This document shows positions 20,439 through 29,907 of a stretch of DNA of 64,000 nucleotides, one piece after another; the first letter of the stretch is position 1, and the number at the start of each line of letters is the position of its first letter. The stretch is from Aerophototrophica crusticola (GTDB lineage Bacteria; Pseudomonadota; Alphaproteobacteria; Azospirillales; Azospirillaceae), in the NCBI GenBank assembly GCA_001939945.1, contig MOEB01000016.1, forward strand, positions 39,617 through 103,616. The letters are read 5' to 3'. The notes beneath the pieces were generated by a model that saw only the letters and a list, made by a program, of their open reading frames with translations, made no database searches and was not told the origin of the DNA. Position numbers and translations under genes: made by a program.

Positions 20439-21491
20439 ATGCAGTTGTTCATCCAGACCATCGACCAGGCCAGTCGCATCGCCCACCGGGCGATGGACCG
20501 GATGCGGGAGGAAAACATCCCGCCCAGCCCGGAAAACTACACGGTCTGGTATGCATACTACAGTGGAAACTATCCGGACCTCGTGCGGGCCGTGGATATC
20601 CTGGCCAGCAACAACCAGACCTTCACCGAGCAGCACTGCGTGGACCTGTACCGCCAGTTCTTCGCCAACGACGCGGAGGTGGAGGCGGTGCGCGACGCCG
20701 GCCAGAAGCTGCACGCCTCGGTGACGGAAGTGCTGTCGGCCCTGAAGGGCGCCGGGGCCGACGTGGACCGCTACGGCCACACCTTGCAGGCGGCGGGCGA
20801 CGCGCTGGGCATCGCCCGCACGCTGGAACAGCTCAAGTCCCTCGTCCAGACCATGGCGTCGGAGACGGAGCTGATGGCTGCCCGCAACAAGTCGCTCCAG
20901 TCGGAGCTGACCAGCAGCGCCGACAAGATCGAGTCCATGCGCCGCGACCTGGACTCCGTCCGGCGGGAGGCGCTGACCGACGGGCTGACCGGCATCGCCA
21001 ACCGCAAGCGCTTCGACCAGACCCTGCGCGACGCCGCCGTCGGCGCCATGGAGCGGGGGCAGCCGTTGGTGCTGCTGATGGTGGACATCGACCATTTCAA
21101 GCGCTTCAACGACACCCACGGCCATGTGGCCGGCGACAACGTCCTGAAGCTGGTGGCCCGCACCTTGACCGAACAGGTGAAAGGTAAGGACACCCCCTGC
21201 CGCTATGGCGGGGAGGAGTTCGCCATCGTCCTGCCGGAGACGCGGCTGGAGGACGCCCTGACCCTGGCGGAGCAGATCCGCAATGCCGTGGCCAGCCGCA
21301 AGATCGTCAAGCGCACCACCGGGGAGTCCATGGGCACCATCACCCTGTCGGTGGGCGCCGCCCGCTACCGCCCGGGGGAACCGCTGACCAAGCTGGTCCA
21401 ACGGGCCGACGCGGCCCTCTATGCCGCCAAGACAGGGGGCCGCAACCGGGTGCTGGCGGATGCCGACGACGTGGCTGAGAAGGTGGGGTGA
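20439..21491 (+). CDS. GGDEF-domain diguanylate cyclase
   Basis: A 350-residue cytosolic protein. The N-terminal helical region (about 1-180) includes a coiled coil (about 130-185). The C-terminal GGDEF domain carries ADGLTGIANR-like DGLTGIANRKRF, DIDHFKRFNDTHGH (metal/substrate Asp) and the active-site GGEEF at 257-261, so it should make cyclic di-GMP. The autoinhibitory RxxD site is not intact upstream of GGEEF (KGKD instead). The ATG at 20439 is preceded by GGCGGGGG; the frame is open from 20406. Confidence 0.92.
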   Translation: MQLFIQTIDQASRIAHRAMDRMREENIPPSPENYTVWYAYYSGNYPDLVRAVDILASNNQTFTEQHCVDLYRQFFANDAEVEAVRDAGQKLHASVTEVLSALKGAGADVDRYGHTLQAAGDALGIARTLEQLKSLVQTMASETELMAARNKSLQSELTSSADKIESMRRDLDSVRREALTDGLTGIANRKRFDQTLRDAAVGAMERGQPLVLLMVDIDHFKRFNDTHGHVAGDNVLKLVARTLTEQVKGKDTPCRYGGEEFAIVLPETRLEDALTLAEQIRNAVASRKIVKRTTGESMGTITLSVGAARYRPGEPLTKLVQRADAALYAAKTGGRNRVLADADDVAEKVG

Positions 21492-21540
21492 GGGGGGGCG
21501 CTCGGTTCCAGCAACTGCGTCAAACGCTTCCAACAATGGT

Positions 21541-21640
21541 GTTTCCCCCGCGAAGGCGGGGGCCCACAGTTTTTTGAACTGGCATGAGCCCTCCCTGTCG
21601 TTGAAAACCGTGGACCCCCGCCTGCGCGGGGGAGACAGTG
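21541..21640. repeat. Palindromic intergenic repeat
   Basis: The element opens with TCCCCCGCGAAGGCGGGGGC and ends with the complementary CCCCCGCCTGCGCGGGGGAG. The inner CCCACAGT matches ACCGTGGA across a 40-bp centre. Each arm is itself a hairpin. It lies between the cyclase and the cation transporter and resembles dispersed repeats common in alphaproteobacteria. Confidence 0.65.
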
Positions 21641-21702
21641 AAGCTGGCGGAGCGTAAGGGATGTGCCCTTCCGTCGATCCTTTCAGTCCCGCGGCCCCCC
21701 CC

Positions 21703-22293
21703 ATGACCGTCCCCGAAGCCGCCCTCCGCCCCGTCGTAAAGCGCGTCGCCGCCCTGAACCTGGGCTATTTCGGCGTGGAGTTCGCGGTGGCCCTGGCCAT
21801 CGGCTCCGTCGCCCTGTTCGCCGACAGCGTGGATTTCCTGGAGGATGCCAGCGTCAACCTGCTGATCCTGCTGGCGCTGGGCTGGTCCGTGGCGGCCCGG
21901 GCGCGGGTGGGGATGGGGCTGGCGGCGCTGCTGCTGGTGCCGGGCCTCGCCACCCTCTGGACGGCGTGGGACAAGTTCATGGAACCGGTGGCCCCCGACC
22001 CGGTGCCGCTGACCCTGGCAGGGGCCGGCGCGCTGCTGGTGAACCTGGCCTGCGCCCTGATGCTGGCCCGGGTGCGCCACCATGGCGGTAGCCTGGGCAA
22101 GGCCGCCTTCCTCTCCGCCCGCAACGACGTGGCCGCCAACGCCGCCATCATCGCTGCCGGCCTGCTGACCGCCTGGACCCTGTCCCCCTGGCCCGACCTG
22201 GTGGTCGGCCTCGCCATCGCCGCCATCAATGCCGACGCCGCCTGGGAAGTGTGGGAGGAGGCGCGGGAGGAGCACAAGGAGGCGCGGGGTTAG
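21703..22293 (+). CDS. Cation diffusion facilitator-like transporter
   Basis: A 196-residue integral-membrane protein with about five or six hydrophobic segments. ALFADSVDFLEDASVNL is the TM2 metal-site region of CDF transporters (Asp-x3-Asp/Glu pattern), and SARNDVAANAAIIAAGL is the matching TM5 site. The C-terminal cytoplasmic domain of standard CDF proteins is missing, which is common in this small subgroup. It probably exports a divalent cation. The stop overlaps the convergent reductase gene by 4 bp. Confidence 0.82.
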   Translation: MTVPEAALRPVVKRVAALNLGYFGVEFAVALAIGSVALFADSVDFLEDASVNLLILLALGWSVAARARVGMGLAALLLVPGLATLWTAWDKFMEPVAPDPVPLTLAGAGALLVNLACALMLARVRHHGGSLGKAAFLSARNDVAANAAIIAAGLLTAWTLSPWPDLVVGLAIAAINADAAWEVWEEAREEHKEARG

Positions 22294-23150
22294 GGCACTT
22301 CAGAACCCGTCGCCGCCGCCAGCAGCTTGTACCAGTCCTGGCGGCTGAGCTTGAGGCTCGCCGCCCCCGCCGCCCCGGCCAGCCGGTCCAGCCGCCCCGT
22401 GCCCACGATGGGGCGGATGCCGGCGGGGTGGCGCAGCAGCCAGGCCAGCGCCACCTGGTCCGCCGCCCCGCCATGGGCCTGCCCTACCTCCCACAGCGCG
22501 GTGCGCAGCCGGTCCAGCCCCGCATCGCCCCGGAACAGCCCGCCGCCGCCCAGGGGCGACCAGGCCATGGGATGCATCCCCAACTCCTGGCAGGTGTCCA
22601 GGGTGCCGTCCGCCAGGGCGTCCGTGTGCTCCAGGCTGATTTGCACCTGGTTGGCCTCCAGCTTGACCGGCACCTGGGCGGCCAGCAGCCGCATCTGGCT
22701 GGGGCTGAAGTTGGACATGCCGAAGCGCAGCACCTTGCCGCTGTCCCGCAGGTGCCCCAGCGCTTCCGCCACCTCATCCATGTCCATCAGGAAGTCCGGC
22801 CGGTGCAGCAACAGCCAGTCCAGCCGGTCGGTACGCAGGTCCCGCAATGTCCGCTCCACCCCGCCGACGATGTGGTCCCAGGACAGGTCGTAATGCTTCA
22901 CCGACGTGCCCGGGTTGCCCGGCGTCGCCAGCATCACCCCCACCTTGCCGATGATCTCCACCCGCTCCCGCTGCGCCGGCGTCATGGCCGCCCCGAAGGC
23001 CGCCTGCACGCCATAGTCGCCATAGCAGTCCGCATGGTCGAAGCTGGTGATGCCCAGGTCCAGCACCCGGTCGATCCAGTCCCGCAGGCCCTGCTCGTCC
23101 AGCCCCCAGGAGAACAGGCGCATGCAGCCGACGATGATGGGGGAGGGCAT
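22290..23150 (-). CDS. Aldo/keto reductase, YdhF-like
   Basis: A 286-residue TIM-barrel oxidoreductase using NADPH. FDHADCYGDYG contains the catalytic Tyr after the conserved Asp, LLLHRPDFLMD holds the Lys-equivalent/His region, and RFGMSNFSPSQM and IRPIVGTGRLDRL are cofactor-binding segments. Overall it is closest to the YdhF-type aldo/keto reductases as I recall. The substrate is unknown. The start at 23150 is preferred because residues upstream are not conserved-looking. Confidence 0.9.
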   Translation of the reverse strand: MPSPIIVGCMRLFSWGLDEQGLRDWIDRVLDLGITSFDHADCYGDYGVQAAFGAAMTPAQRERVEIIGKVGVMLATPGNPGTSVKHYDLSWDHIVGGVERTLRDLRTDRLDWLLLHRPDFLMDMDEVAEALGHLRDSGKVLRFGMSNFSPSQMRLLAAQVPVKLEANQVQISLEHTDALADGTLDTCQELGMHPMAWSPLGGGGLFRGDAGLDRLRTALWEVGQAHGGAADQVALAWLLRHPAGIRPIVGTGRLDRLAGAAGAASLKLSRQDWYKLLAAATGSEVP

Positions 23151-23224
23151 GGGGAATGCTCCTGTTGTGCGGGATGAGGCGGTTGGGTTTGGACAACGGG
23201 TCGGTCGGGCATGTGGCAGGTGTT

Positions 23225-23525
23225 GCCAGGGAACACGGACGACACGGACGCCGCTGCGCGGCAACACGGACAGGCACTGACGGGCTGTTTGCGCACTGCC
23301 TACGGCGTGCACGAATGAAAAGGATGGACACGAATGAACACGAATAAAGCGAAAGCTGCAACTCAGCAGCAACAGGCGCCGCAGGCAATCTTTACTATTT
23401 GCATTTTCTATTCGTGTTCATTCGTGTCTATTTGTGTCCATCCGTGTACGCCGTAGGCCTTCAACGGTCCGGAACAATCAGGACTATTGCGGCTCCGCCG
23501 CCCTGTCCGTGTCATCCGTGTTGCA
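23225..23525. repeat. Nested palindromic element with CACGAATGAACACGAAT phrases
   Basis: The 411-bp gap between the reductase and glgB has no believable gene and holds a nested inverted repeat. The outer arms are GGAACACGGACGACACGGAC (from 23230) and CTGTCCGTGTCATCCGTGTT (about 23504-23523). The inner arms are ATGGACACGAATGAACACGA (about 23323-23342) and its complement (about 23405-23445). TACGGCGT and ACGCCGTA sit between. The composition is AT-richer than the surroundings. Confidence 0.7.
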
Positions 23526-23561
23526 TGCACCAACGCCACCCCAAGCCCGACCGTCTCGTCC

Positions 23562-25784
23562 TTACCCCCCAGCAGGACCCCGCACGAACACCACCGTCGC
23601 CAGCGGCGGCACGGTGATCGCGGCGCTGAAGGGGCAGCCGTCCCAGGGCAGGTCCTCGGCGGTGATCCCCCCGCCGTTGCCCACGTTGCTGCCGCCATAC
23701 ACGGCACCGTCGGTGTTGATTGCCTCCCGCCAAGCCCCACCCTCCGGCAGACCGATGCGGTAGCCCTCGCGCACCACGGGGGTGAAGTTGCACACGGCCA
23801 CGGCGACGCTGCCGGGCGTGGTGCCGTGGCGGCTGAAGACGAAGACGCTTTCTTCCGACGCGTTGCCCTTGATCCAGCGGAAGCCCTCCGCCTCGCAGTC
23901 CAGCTCATGCAGGGCGGGGGTGGCCTTGTACAGGGCGTTCAGGTCGCGCACCGCCGCCTGCACGCCCCGGTGCCAGGGGCCGCCCTGGGCCTCGTCCAGC
24001 AGGTGCCAGTCCAGGCTGGCGTCGAAGTTCCACTCCCGCCCCTGGGCGAACTCCCCGCCCATAAACAGCAGCTTCTTGCCGGGGTGGGCCCACATGAAGC
24101 CGAAATAGGCGCGCAGGTTCGCGAACTTCTGCCAGGTGTCGCCGGGCATGCGGGCCAGCAGGCTGCCCTTGCCATGCACCACCTCGTCATGGCTCAGCGG
24201 CAGGATGAAGTTCTCGCTGAAGGCATAGAGCAGCCCGAACGTCATCTCATGATGGTGCCAGCGGCGGTGGATGGGGTCCTGGCCCATGTACTTCAAGGTG
24301 TCGTGCATCCACCCCATGTTCCACTTGTAGCCGAACCCCAGGCCGCCGACATAGGCGGGGCGGGAGACGCCGGGCCAGGCCGTGCTCTCCTCCGCGATGG
24401 TCACCGCCCCGCCGCCCTGGCCCTCCTCGCTGCCATAGACCAGCTCGTTCATCCGGCGCAGGAAGTCGATGGCCTCCAGGTTCTCCCGCCCGCCGAAGCG
24501 GTTGGGCACCCATTCCCCGTCCTTGCGGCTGTAGTCCAGGTACAGCATGGAGGCGACGGCATCCACGCGCAGCCCGTCGATGTGGAAATGCTTCAGCCAG
24601 TACAGGGCGTTGCTGACCAGGAAGTTGCTGATTTCGTTCCGGCCGAAGTTGAAGATGGCCGTGTTCCAGTCGGGGTGGTAGCCCTGCCGCGGGTCGGCAT
24701 GTTCGTACAGGTGCGTCCCGTCGAACTCGTACAGGCCGTGGGCGTCGTTGGGGAAGTGGCCGGGCACCCAGTCGATGATCAGGCCGATATCGGCCTGGTG
24801 GCAGGCATCCACGAAGGCCTGGAACTCCGCCGGCGTGCCGAACCGGGCCGTGGGCGCGTAGAGGCCCAGGGGCTGGTAGCCCCAGCTCCCGTCGAACGGG
24901 TGCTCATGGACCGGCAGCACCTCGATGTGGGTGAAGCCCATGTCGCGGGCATAGGGCACCAGGTCCGCCGCCAGCTCCCGCCAGGTCAGGAACCGGTTGC
25001 CCTCGCCCCGCTTCCACGATCCCAGATGCACCTCATAGATGCTGACCGGCGCGGTGCGGGCGTTGCGGGCGGCGCGCCTGGCCAGCCAGTCCTGGTCGCG
25101 CCAGTCATGCTTGTCCAGGCGGGCGACGACGCTGGCCGTCTTCGGGCGGTACTCCGCTGCGAAGGCATAGGGGTCGGCTTTCTGGGGCAGCAAATGGCCG
25201 TCGGGGCTGACGATCTCGTACTTGTAGGCATCCCCCTCCGCCAGGCCGGGGATGAAGATCTCCCAGATGCCGGCGCCCAGGCGGCAGCGCATGGGATGCA
25301 CCCGCCCGTCCCAATTGTTGAAGGCGCCGACGACGGAGACGCGCCGCGCATTGGGCGCCCAGACGGCGAACCGCACGCCGGCCACGCCGTCCACAGTGTC
25401 CAGGTGGGCACCCATCCGCTCGAACGAGCGCCAGTGCCGCCCCTCCGCCAGCAGGTACTGGTCCAGTTCCCCCAGCACGGGCGGGAAGCGGTAGGGGTCC
25501 TCCGCCTCCCAGGCATGGGCGCCGCTACGCAGGCGGAGGCGGTAGCGCGGCGCGTCGCCTGAGTCGAAGACATGCTCGAAGAAGCCGGCCTCATGCCGCC
25601 GCCGCATCTCCCCCAGCACGGACCCGTCGGCCGCCAGCACCTCCGCCGACTCGGCGTCGGGGCGGAACACGCGCAGGGCCACGCGCCCGCCCTCACCCTC
25701 GTCCGCATGGGGGCCCAGCACGGCGAAGGGGTCGGCATGGGTGCCGGCGACGATGGCGGCGATGCTGTCCGTGTCCAGGGCCAT
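23562..25784 (-). CDS. glgB: 1,4-alpha-glucan branching enzyme
   Basis: A 740-residue GH13 enzyme that introduces alpha-1,6 branches in glycogen. It has an N-terminal GlgB domain (1-110), a CBM48 module (about 120-220, [20 protein letters not shown]) and a catalytic barrel. Conserved regions include [25 protein letters not shown] (nucleophile Asp), AEESTAWPG (acid/base Glu) and [14 protein letters not shown]-terminal all-beta domain follows. It is downstream of hexR with 51 bp between, probably in one transcript. No glgA, glgC or glgX is in the window. Confidence 0.97.
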   Translation of the reverse strand: MALDTDSIAAIVAGTHADPFAVLGPHADEGEGGRVALRVFRPDAESAEVLAADGSVLGEMRRRHEAGFFEHVFDSGDAPRYRLRLRSGAHAWEAEDPYRFPPVLGELDQYLLAEGRHWRSFERMGAHLDTVDGVAGVRFAVWAPNARRVSVVGAFNNWDGRVHPMRCRLGAGIWEIFIPGLAEGDAYKYEIVSPDGHLLPQKADPYAFAAEYRPKTASVVARLDKHDWRDQDWLARRAARNARTAPVSIYEVHLGSWKRGEGNRFLTWRELAADLVPYARDMGFTHIEVLPVHEHPFDGSWGYQPLGLYAPTARFGTPAEFQAFVDACHQADIGLIIDWVPGHFPNDAHGLYEFDGTHLYEHADPRQGYHPDWNTAIFNFGRNEISNFLVSNALYWLKHFHIDGLRVDAVASMLYLDYSRKDGEWVPNRFGGRENLEAIDFLRRMNELVYGSEEGQGGGAVTIAEESTAWPGVSRPAYVGGLGFGYKWNMGWMHDTLKYMGQDPIHRRWHHHEMTFGLLYAFSENFILPLSHDEVVHGKGSLLARMPGDTWQKFANLRAYFGFMWAHPGKKLLFMGGEFAQGREWNFDASLDWHLLDEAQGGPWHRGVQAAVRDLNALYKATPALHELDCEAEGFRWIKGNASEESVFVFSRHGTTPGSVAVAVCNFTPVVREGYRIGLPEGGAWREAINTDGAVYGGSNVGNGGGITAEDLPWDGCPFSAAITVPPLATVVFVRGPAGG

Positions 25785-25835
25785 GGGCTTCCTTCCGGGC
25801 TGGTTTCTTGTCGTCGGATGATGGTTCGGGTCGGC

Positions 25836-26681
25836 TCAGGCGCGGGAGCCCTGCAGCCGCCGCTCCCGGATCGGCCGCTTGGCACGGGCAAGGCTTTCAC
25901 GCAGGTCCAGCCCCTTGCGCAGGGCGACGGAGACCTGCAGCACGTCCATCATGGCCAGGTGGGTCAGGCGCGACGTCATGGGGGTGTAGATGCTGGTATC
26001 CTCCGGCACGTCCACCATCAGGGCCACGCTCGCCCGCTCCGCCAGGGGCGAGCCGCCCGAGGTCAGGGCGATCACCTTGGCCCCGCCCTCCAGCGCCAGG
26101 TCCACGCTGCGCAGCAGTTCCCGGGTCCGGCCCGTGTGGCTGATGGCGATGGCGGCACCCTTCGGGCCCAGGATGGCGGCGGCCATGGCCTGGACATGGA
26201 AGTCCGTGTAGGCGATGCAGGGGATGCCCAAGCGGAAGAACTTGTTCTGGGCGTCCTGTGCCACCACGCCGGACGCGCCGAAGCCGTAGAACTCCAACCG
26301 CTCCGCGGCGGCCATGATCTCCACCGCCTCCCCCAGCGCGTCGGGGTTGATGTGGTTGCGCACCCGGGCCAGCGAGGCGATGGAGCGGTTCAGCACCTTG
26401 GCGGCGATGTCGGCCACCGGGTCATCCGGGCGCACATCCTCATGCACGAAGGGCGTGCCGGTGGCCAGGTCCTGGGCCAGGCGCAGCTTGAAGTCCTGGA
26501 AGCCCGCGCAGCCGATGGAGCGGCAGAAGCGCACGACGGTGGGCTGGCTGACGCCCGCCTCCTTCGCCACCTCCGACACGGAGGCGTTCACCATGGAGTG
26601 GGGCCGTTTCAGCACCACCTCGGCGATCTTCTGCTCGGATCGCCGCAACCCCGGCAGCATGCCCCGGATTCGGTCTAGCAC
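25836..26681 (-). CDS. hexR: RpiR-family transcriptional regulator HexR
   Basis: A 281-residue DNA-binding regulator. An N-terminal RpiR helix-turn-helix (about 1-77, VAKEAGVSQPTVVRFCRSIGCAGFQDFK) is followed by a SIS phosphosugar domain (about 125-260, GFGASGVVAQDAQNKFFR and ISHTGRTRELL). In known HexR proteins, 2-keto-3-deoxy-6-phosphogluconate releases DNA. HexR-type boxes occur just upstream, before the divergent amylase operon and before zwf, which supports HexR over other RpiR members. It is probably autoregulated. Confidence 0.9.
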   Translation of the reverse strand: MLDRIRGMLPGLRRSEQKIAEVVLKRPHSMVNASVSEVAKEAGVSQPTVVRFCRSIGCAGFQDFKLRLAQDLATGTPFVHEDVRPDDPVADIAAKVLNRSIASLARVRNHINPDALGEAVEIMAAAERLEFYGFGASGVVAQDAQNKFFRLGIPCIAYTDFHVQAMAAAILGPKGAAIAISHTGRTRELLRSVDLALEGGAKVIALTSGGSPLAERASVALMVDVPEDTSIYTPMTSRLTHLAMMDVLQVSVALRKGLDLRESLARAKRPIRERRLQGSRA

Positions 26682-26721
26682 GTCCTGTCACTCCCCTGGT
26701 GGGTCCTTCCGGTGGCGACAG

Positions 26722-26736
26722 TGTAATTTCCTGACA
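26722..26736. promoter_or_regulatory. Weak HexR-like box 1 (hexR promoter)
   Basis: TGTAATTTCCTGACA matches TGTAATN3ATTACA except for two positions in the right arm. It lies 41-55 bp before the hexR start, a suitable place for autorepression. Confidence 0.45.
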
Positions 26737-26785
26737 CGCCAGGGACCCTTTCTTCTTTGGAATGGCTCTAGCGAGCTTCCGTTTA

Positions 26786-26800
26786 TGTAAGGGAATTACA
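26786..26800. promoter_or_regulatory. HexR-like box 2 (hexR upstream)
   Basis: TGTAAGGGAATTACA has one mismatch to TGTAATN3ATTACA and 5-bp perfect inverted arms. It is about 105 bp before hexR and 352 bp before the divergent amylase gene. The 470-bp region 26682-27151 holds no believable gene and is regulatory. Confidence 0.65.
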
Positions 26801-27016
26801 CACTTATTGGATCGGTTTGGCAAGAAACCGGTTAAGCGGACCACCCGTCCGCGACCGACCCACGGGTTACGGTTCCCACAATATTCTCTAATAAGTAGTC
26901 AGCAAAGGGGGCGCAGCGCCTTGTTGCGCTGCAAAATAGGTACCTCCGCACCACGATTCCGGGCAAATGCGTTCACATGGCTTCGGAAAGGGCTTGCAAG
27001 CTGCCTGCGTCTGATT

Positions 27017-27031
27017 TGTAATGTTACTACA
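27017..27031. promoter_or_regulatory. HexR-like box 3 (amylase operon)
   Basis: TGTAATGTTACTACA has one mismatch to TGTAATN3ATTACA and sits about 120 bp before the amylase start. The inner GTAATGTTAC is also palindromic. It is well placed to control the maltodextrin operon. Confidence 0.6.
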
Positions 27032-27151
27032 AGGCAAATAGGCGACGCCAGTCCCCAACCCCTGCTGAAACGGTCCGCGGCACGAAACCGACCGCCACAC
27101 CTTCCAGCAAACCGGGCGGACAAGGGTCGCGTGTGACCAGGGGGGAAGTGC

Positions 27152-28675
27152 TTGTCTGGGAATGCGTCCTGGTGGTCCCGTACGGTCGGGGCCGGTAAGA
27201 CCGCGCGCGCCATGCTGGTGGCGGCCACGGCCCTGCTGGCCTTGCCCCTCGCCGCGGAGGCCCAGCAGAAGCCGTCCCGCCCCTGGGCGGAGGACGTGCT
27301 GTACTTCGTCCTGATCGACCGCTTCGCCGACGGCAGCAACGCGAACAACATGGATGTCCAGCGGGACAATCCCGGCGGCTTCCATGGCGGCGACCTGGTG
27401 GGCCTGACCAGGAAGCTGGACGACCTGGCCGACCTGGGCATCACCGCCATCTGGATCAACCCCGTGGCGCTGAACATCAAGGGCGCCGTCGGTGCCGGCA
27501 GCTTCATGCATTACGGTCACCACGGCTATTGGGCCGACGACCTCTCGAAGATGGACCCCCGCTTCGGCACCGAGGCGGAGCTGAAGGCCTTCGTGGATGA
27601 GGCGCACAGGCGCGGCATCAAGGTGCTGCTGGACATCGTCTACAACCACGCCGGCTATGACAGCGCCTACACCAAGCGCCCGGATGCCCGCGACATCCTC
27701 CGCACGACAGACTGGGGCACCTGCAAGGAGGAGGGGGACGACATCACCATGTGCGTCGGCGGCCTGCCCGACTTCAAGACGGAGAAGCCCGAGGTCGCCA
27801 GGATGGTGGTGGAGAAACAGATCGCCCGCGCCAAGGCGGCGGGGATCGACGGCTACCGCCTGGACACGGTGAAGCACCTGACGCCGGAATTCTGGGCCTA
27901 CCACCGTAAGACCATGCGGGAGAATTTCGGCAAGGACTTCTTCCTGCTGGGGGAGATCTTCGGCGCCGACTACCTGGTGGCCGACGCCTATTTCGAGCGC
28001 GACGACATGGACGCCGCGCTGGACTTCAGCTTCAAGGGGGAGACGCTGGGCTGGCTCCAGGGCAGGGGCCGCACCGCGGCCTACAGCCGCTTCCTGCAGA
28101 AGCGGCACAAGGTGCGGCCCGGCTACATCATGTCCCACTACCTCTCCAGCCATGACGTGCCTATGGCGCTGGGGGAGCTGGGCGGCGACGTGCAGAAGTT
28201 CCGGCTGGCCGCGGCGCTCCAGATGGCCAGCGTCGGCATGCCCCAGATCTATTACGGGGAGGAGGTGGCGCGGACCGGCAACGACTGGCCCAGCAACCGC
28301 ACCGACATGCCCTGGGGCAAGGACGCCACCCTGCCGGGCAAGGGCGTGAAGCGGGACGATGGGTTGCGCGACTACTACAAGCGCCTGATCGCCGCCCGCC
28401 GCGCCAACCCCGCCTTCGCCCATGGCGACTATACGGAGCTGGCGAAGGACGGCGACCTGCTGGTGTTCCAGCGCGCCATGCCCGACAGCGGCAACGCGGT
28501 GTTGGTGGCGGTGAACCGGTCAGAGAAGCCCCAGTCGGCCACCGTGGCCCTGCCCGCGTCCTGGGCGGGCAAGACGGTGACGGACGCCCTCACCGGCAAG
28601 GCCCTGGGCAAGGCGGAGGCCAGCCTGGCCCTGACGGTGGACGGGCTGACGGCCCAGTACCTGGTGGCGAACTGA
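27152..28675 (+). CDS. Exported alpha-amylase family glycoside hydrolase (GH13)
   Basis: A 507-residue enzyme with a signal peptide ending near AEAQQ. The GH13 regions are visible: DIVYNHAGY, DGYRLDTVKH (nucleophile Asp), LLGEIFGAD (acid/base Glu) and LSSHDVPM (transition-state Asp, with SSHD where NHD is usual). Adjacent Cys in WGTCKEEGDDITMCVGG may form a disulphide. It probably cleaves alpha-1,4 glucans outside the cytoplasm to feed the transporter genes that follow. The TTG at 27152 follows GGGGGAAG; an ATG at 27212 is the alternative. Confidence 0.9.
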   Translation: MSGNASWWSRTVGAGKTARAMLVAATALLALPLAAEAQQKPSRPWAEDVLYFVLIDRFADGSNANNMDVQRDNPGGFHGGDLVGLTRKLDDLADLGITAIWINPVALNIKGAVGAGSFMHYGHHGYWADDLSKMDPRFGTEAELKAFVDEAHRRGIKVLLDIVYNHAGYDSAYTKRPDARDILRTTDWGTCKEEGDDITMCVGGLPDFKTEKPEVARMVVEKQIARAKAAGIDGYRLDTVKHLTPEFWAYHRKTMRENFGKDFFLLGEIFGADYLVADAYFERDDMDAALDFSFKGETLGWLQGRGRTAAYSRFLQKRHKVRPGYIMSHYLSSHDVPMALGELGGDVQKFRLAAALQMASVGMPQIYYGEEVARTGNDWPSNRTDMPWGKDATLPGKGVKRDDGLRDYYKRLIAARRANPAFAHGDYTELAKDGDLLVFQRAMPDSGNAVLVAVNRSEKPQSATVALPASWAGKTVTDALTGKALGKAEASLALTVDGLTAQYLVAN

Positions 28676-28709
28676 CCCCGCACGCAGACCAAAAGGACTG
28701 GCGGACACG

Positions 28710-29831
28710 ATGGCCCAGATCATCTTCGACAACATCGCCAAGCGCTTCGGCGACGTCTCCGTGATCGAGAACCTGAACCTGCACATCCGGGACCAGGAGT
28801 TCATGGTGTTCGTCGGCCCGTCGGGCTGCGGCAAGTCCACGGCCCTGCGCATGATCGCGGGGCTGGAGGACATCAGCGCCGGCAGCTTGAGCATCGGCGA
28901 CCGGGTCGTGAACGACGTGCACCCGAAGGACCGGGACGTGGCCATGGTGTTCCAGAGCTACGCCCTCTACCCGCACATGAGCGTGCGGGAGAACATCGCC
29001 TTCGGCCTGAAGATCCGGAAACTGCCGACGGCGGAGATCGACGGTCTCGTCAGCAAAGCCGCCAGCATGCTCGGCCTGACCGAATACCTGGACCGCAAGC
29101 CTCGTGCCCTGTCCGGCGGCCAGCGGCAGCGCGTGGCCCTGGGCCGCGCCATCGTTCGCAACCCCAAGGTCTTCCTGTTCGACGAGCCCCTGTCCAACCT
29201 GGACGCGGAGCTGCGCGTCACCATGCGGGCGGAGATCAGCAAGCTGCAGCGCCGGCTGAAGATCACCACGGTCTACGTCACCCACGACCAGGTGGAGGCG
29301 ATGACCATGGGCGACCGCATCGCCGTGCTGGCCCCGCTGAAGCGCCACCCCCAGGGCAACCTGATGCAGGTGGGCACCCCGCTGGAGCTGTATGACCGGC
29401 CGCAGAACCTGTTCGTGGCCCGCTTCATCGGCACGCCGTCCATGAACATCGCCACCATGCAGGTGGAGGGCGGGGGCACGCACCTTCGCTACCACGAGCT
29501 GGTCCTGCCGGTGCCCGACCGCTTCCGTGCCGCCGCCTCCGCCTATCAGGGCAAGGCCCTGGCCGTGGGCTTCCGGCCGGAGCATGTGGGCCACGCGGAG
29601 GAGCACCAGTGGGAGCGGACCGCCCCCATCGGCGGCCCGGTGGAGATCGTGGAGACGCTGGGCCACGAGGCCGTCATCCATTTCCGCCTGGGTGAGGAGA
29701 TCCTGATCGGCAAGGTGCGCGGCCACGGCATGGCCCTGCCCCGGCCGGGGGAGGGTGTGGAGCTGGTGGTCAAGGCCGACGACCTGCACCTGTTCGACCC
29801 GCAGACGGAACAGCGCCTGCCCGAGGCCTGA
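28710..29831 (+). CDS. malK: Sugar ABC transporter ATPase (MalK/UgpC type)
   Basis: A 373-residue ATPase. Walker A GPSGCGKST (36-44), Q-loop FQSYALYPHMSV, signature LSGGQRQR (about 135) and Walker B VFLFDEPLSNLD are all present. A C-terminal TOBE-type regulatory domain follows (from about 240, with VGFRPEHVG), as in carbohydrate importers. The neighbouring binding protein and permeases make maltodextrin the likely substrate; this comes from context with amylase and is not proven by sequence. Confidence 0.93.
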   Translation: MAQIIFDNIAKRFGDVSVIENLNLHIRDQEFMVFVGPSGCGKSTALRMIAGLEDISAGSLSIGDRVVNDVHPKDRDVAMVFQSYALYPHMSVRENIAFGLKIRKLPTAEIDGLVSKAASMLGLTEYLDRKPRALSGGQRQRVALGRAIVRNPKVFLFDEPLSNLDAELRVTMRAEISKLQRRLKITTVYVTHDQVEAMTMGDRIAVLAPLKRHPQGNLMQVGTPLELYDRPQNLFVARFIGTPSMNIATMQVEGGGTHLRYHELVLPVPDRFRAAASAYQGKALAVGFRPEHVGHAEEHQWERTAPIGGPVEIVETLGHEAVIHFRLGEEILIGKVRGHGMALPRPGEGVELVVKADDLHLFDPQTEQRLPEA

Positions 29832-29907
29832 GCGGCCAAGGCCGACGAGACGCGATTTTCAAGGACCGGTCGCGGCCACGCGACCCTCCGGGAGGAAGAA
29901 GAAGACC

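Noticed and set aside
20439..21491. Diguanylate cyclase with feedback I-site
   Set aside because: The RxxD motif is absent at the expected position before GGEEF.
23487..25562. 691-codon frame antisense to glgB
   Set aside because: Shadow of glgB, whose GH13 motifs are complete.
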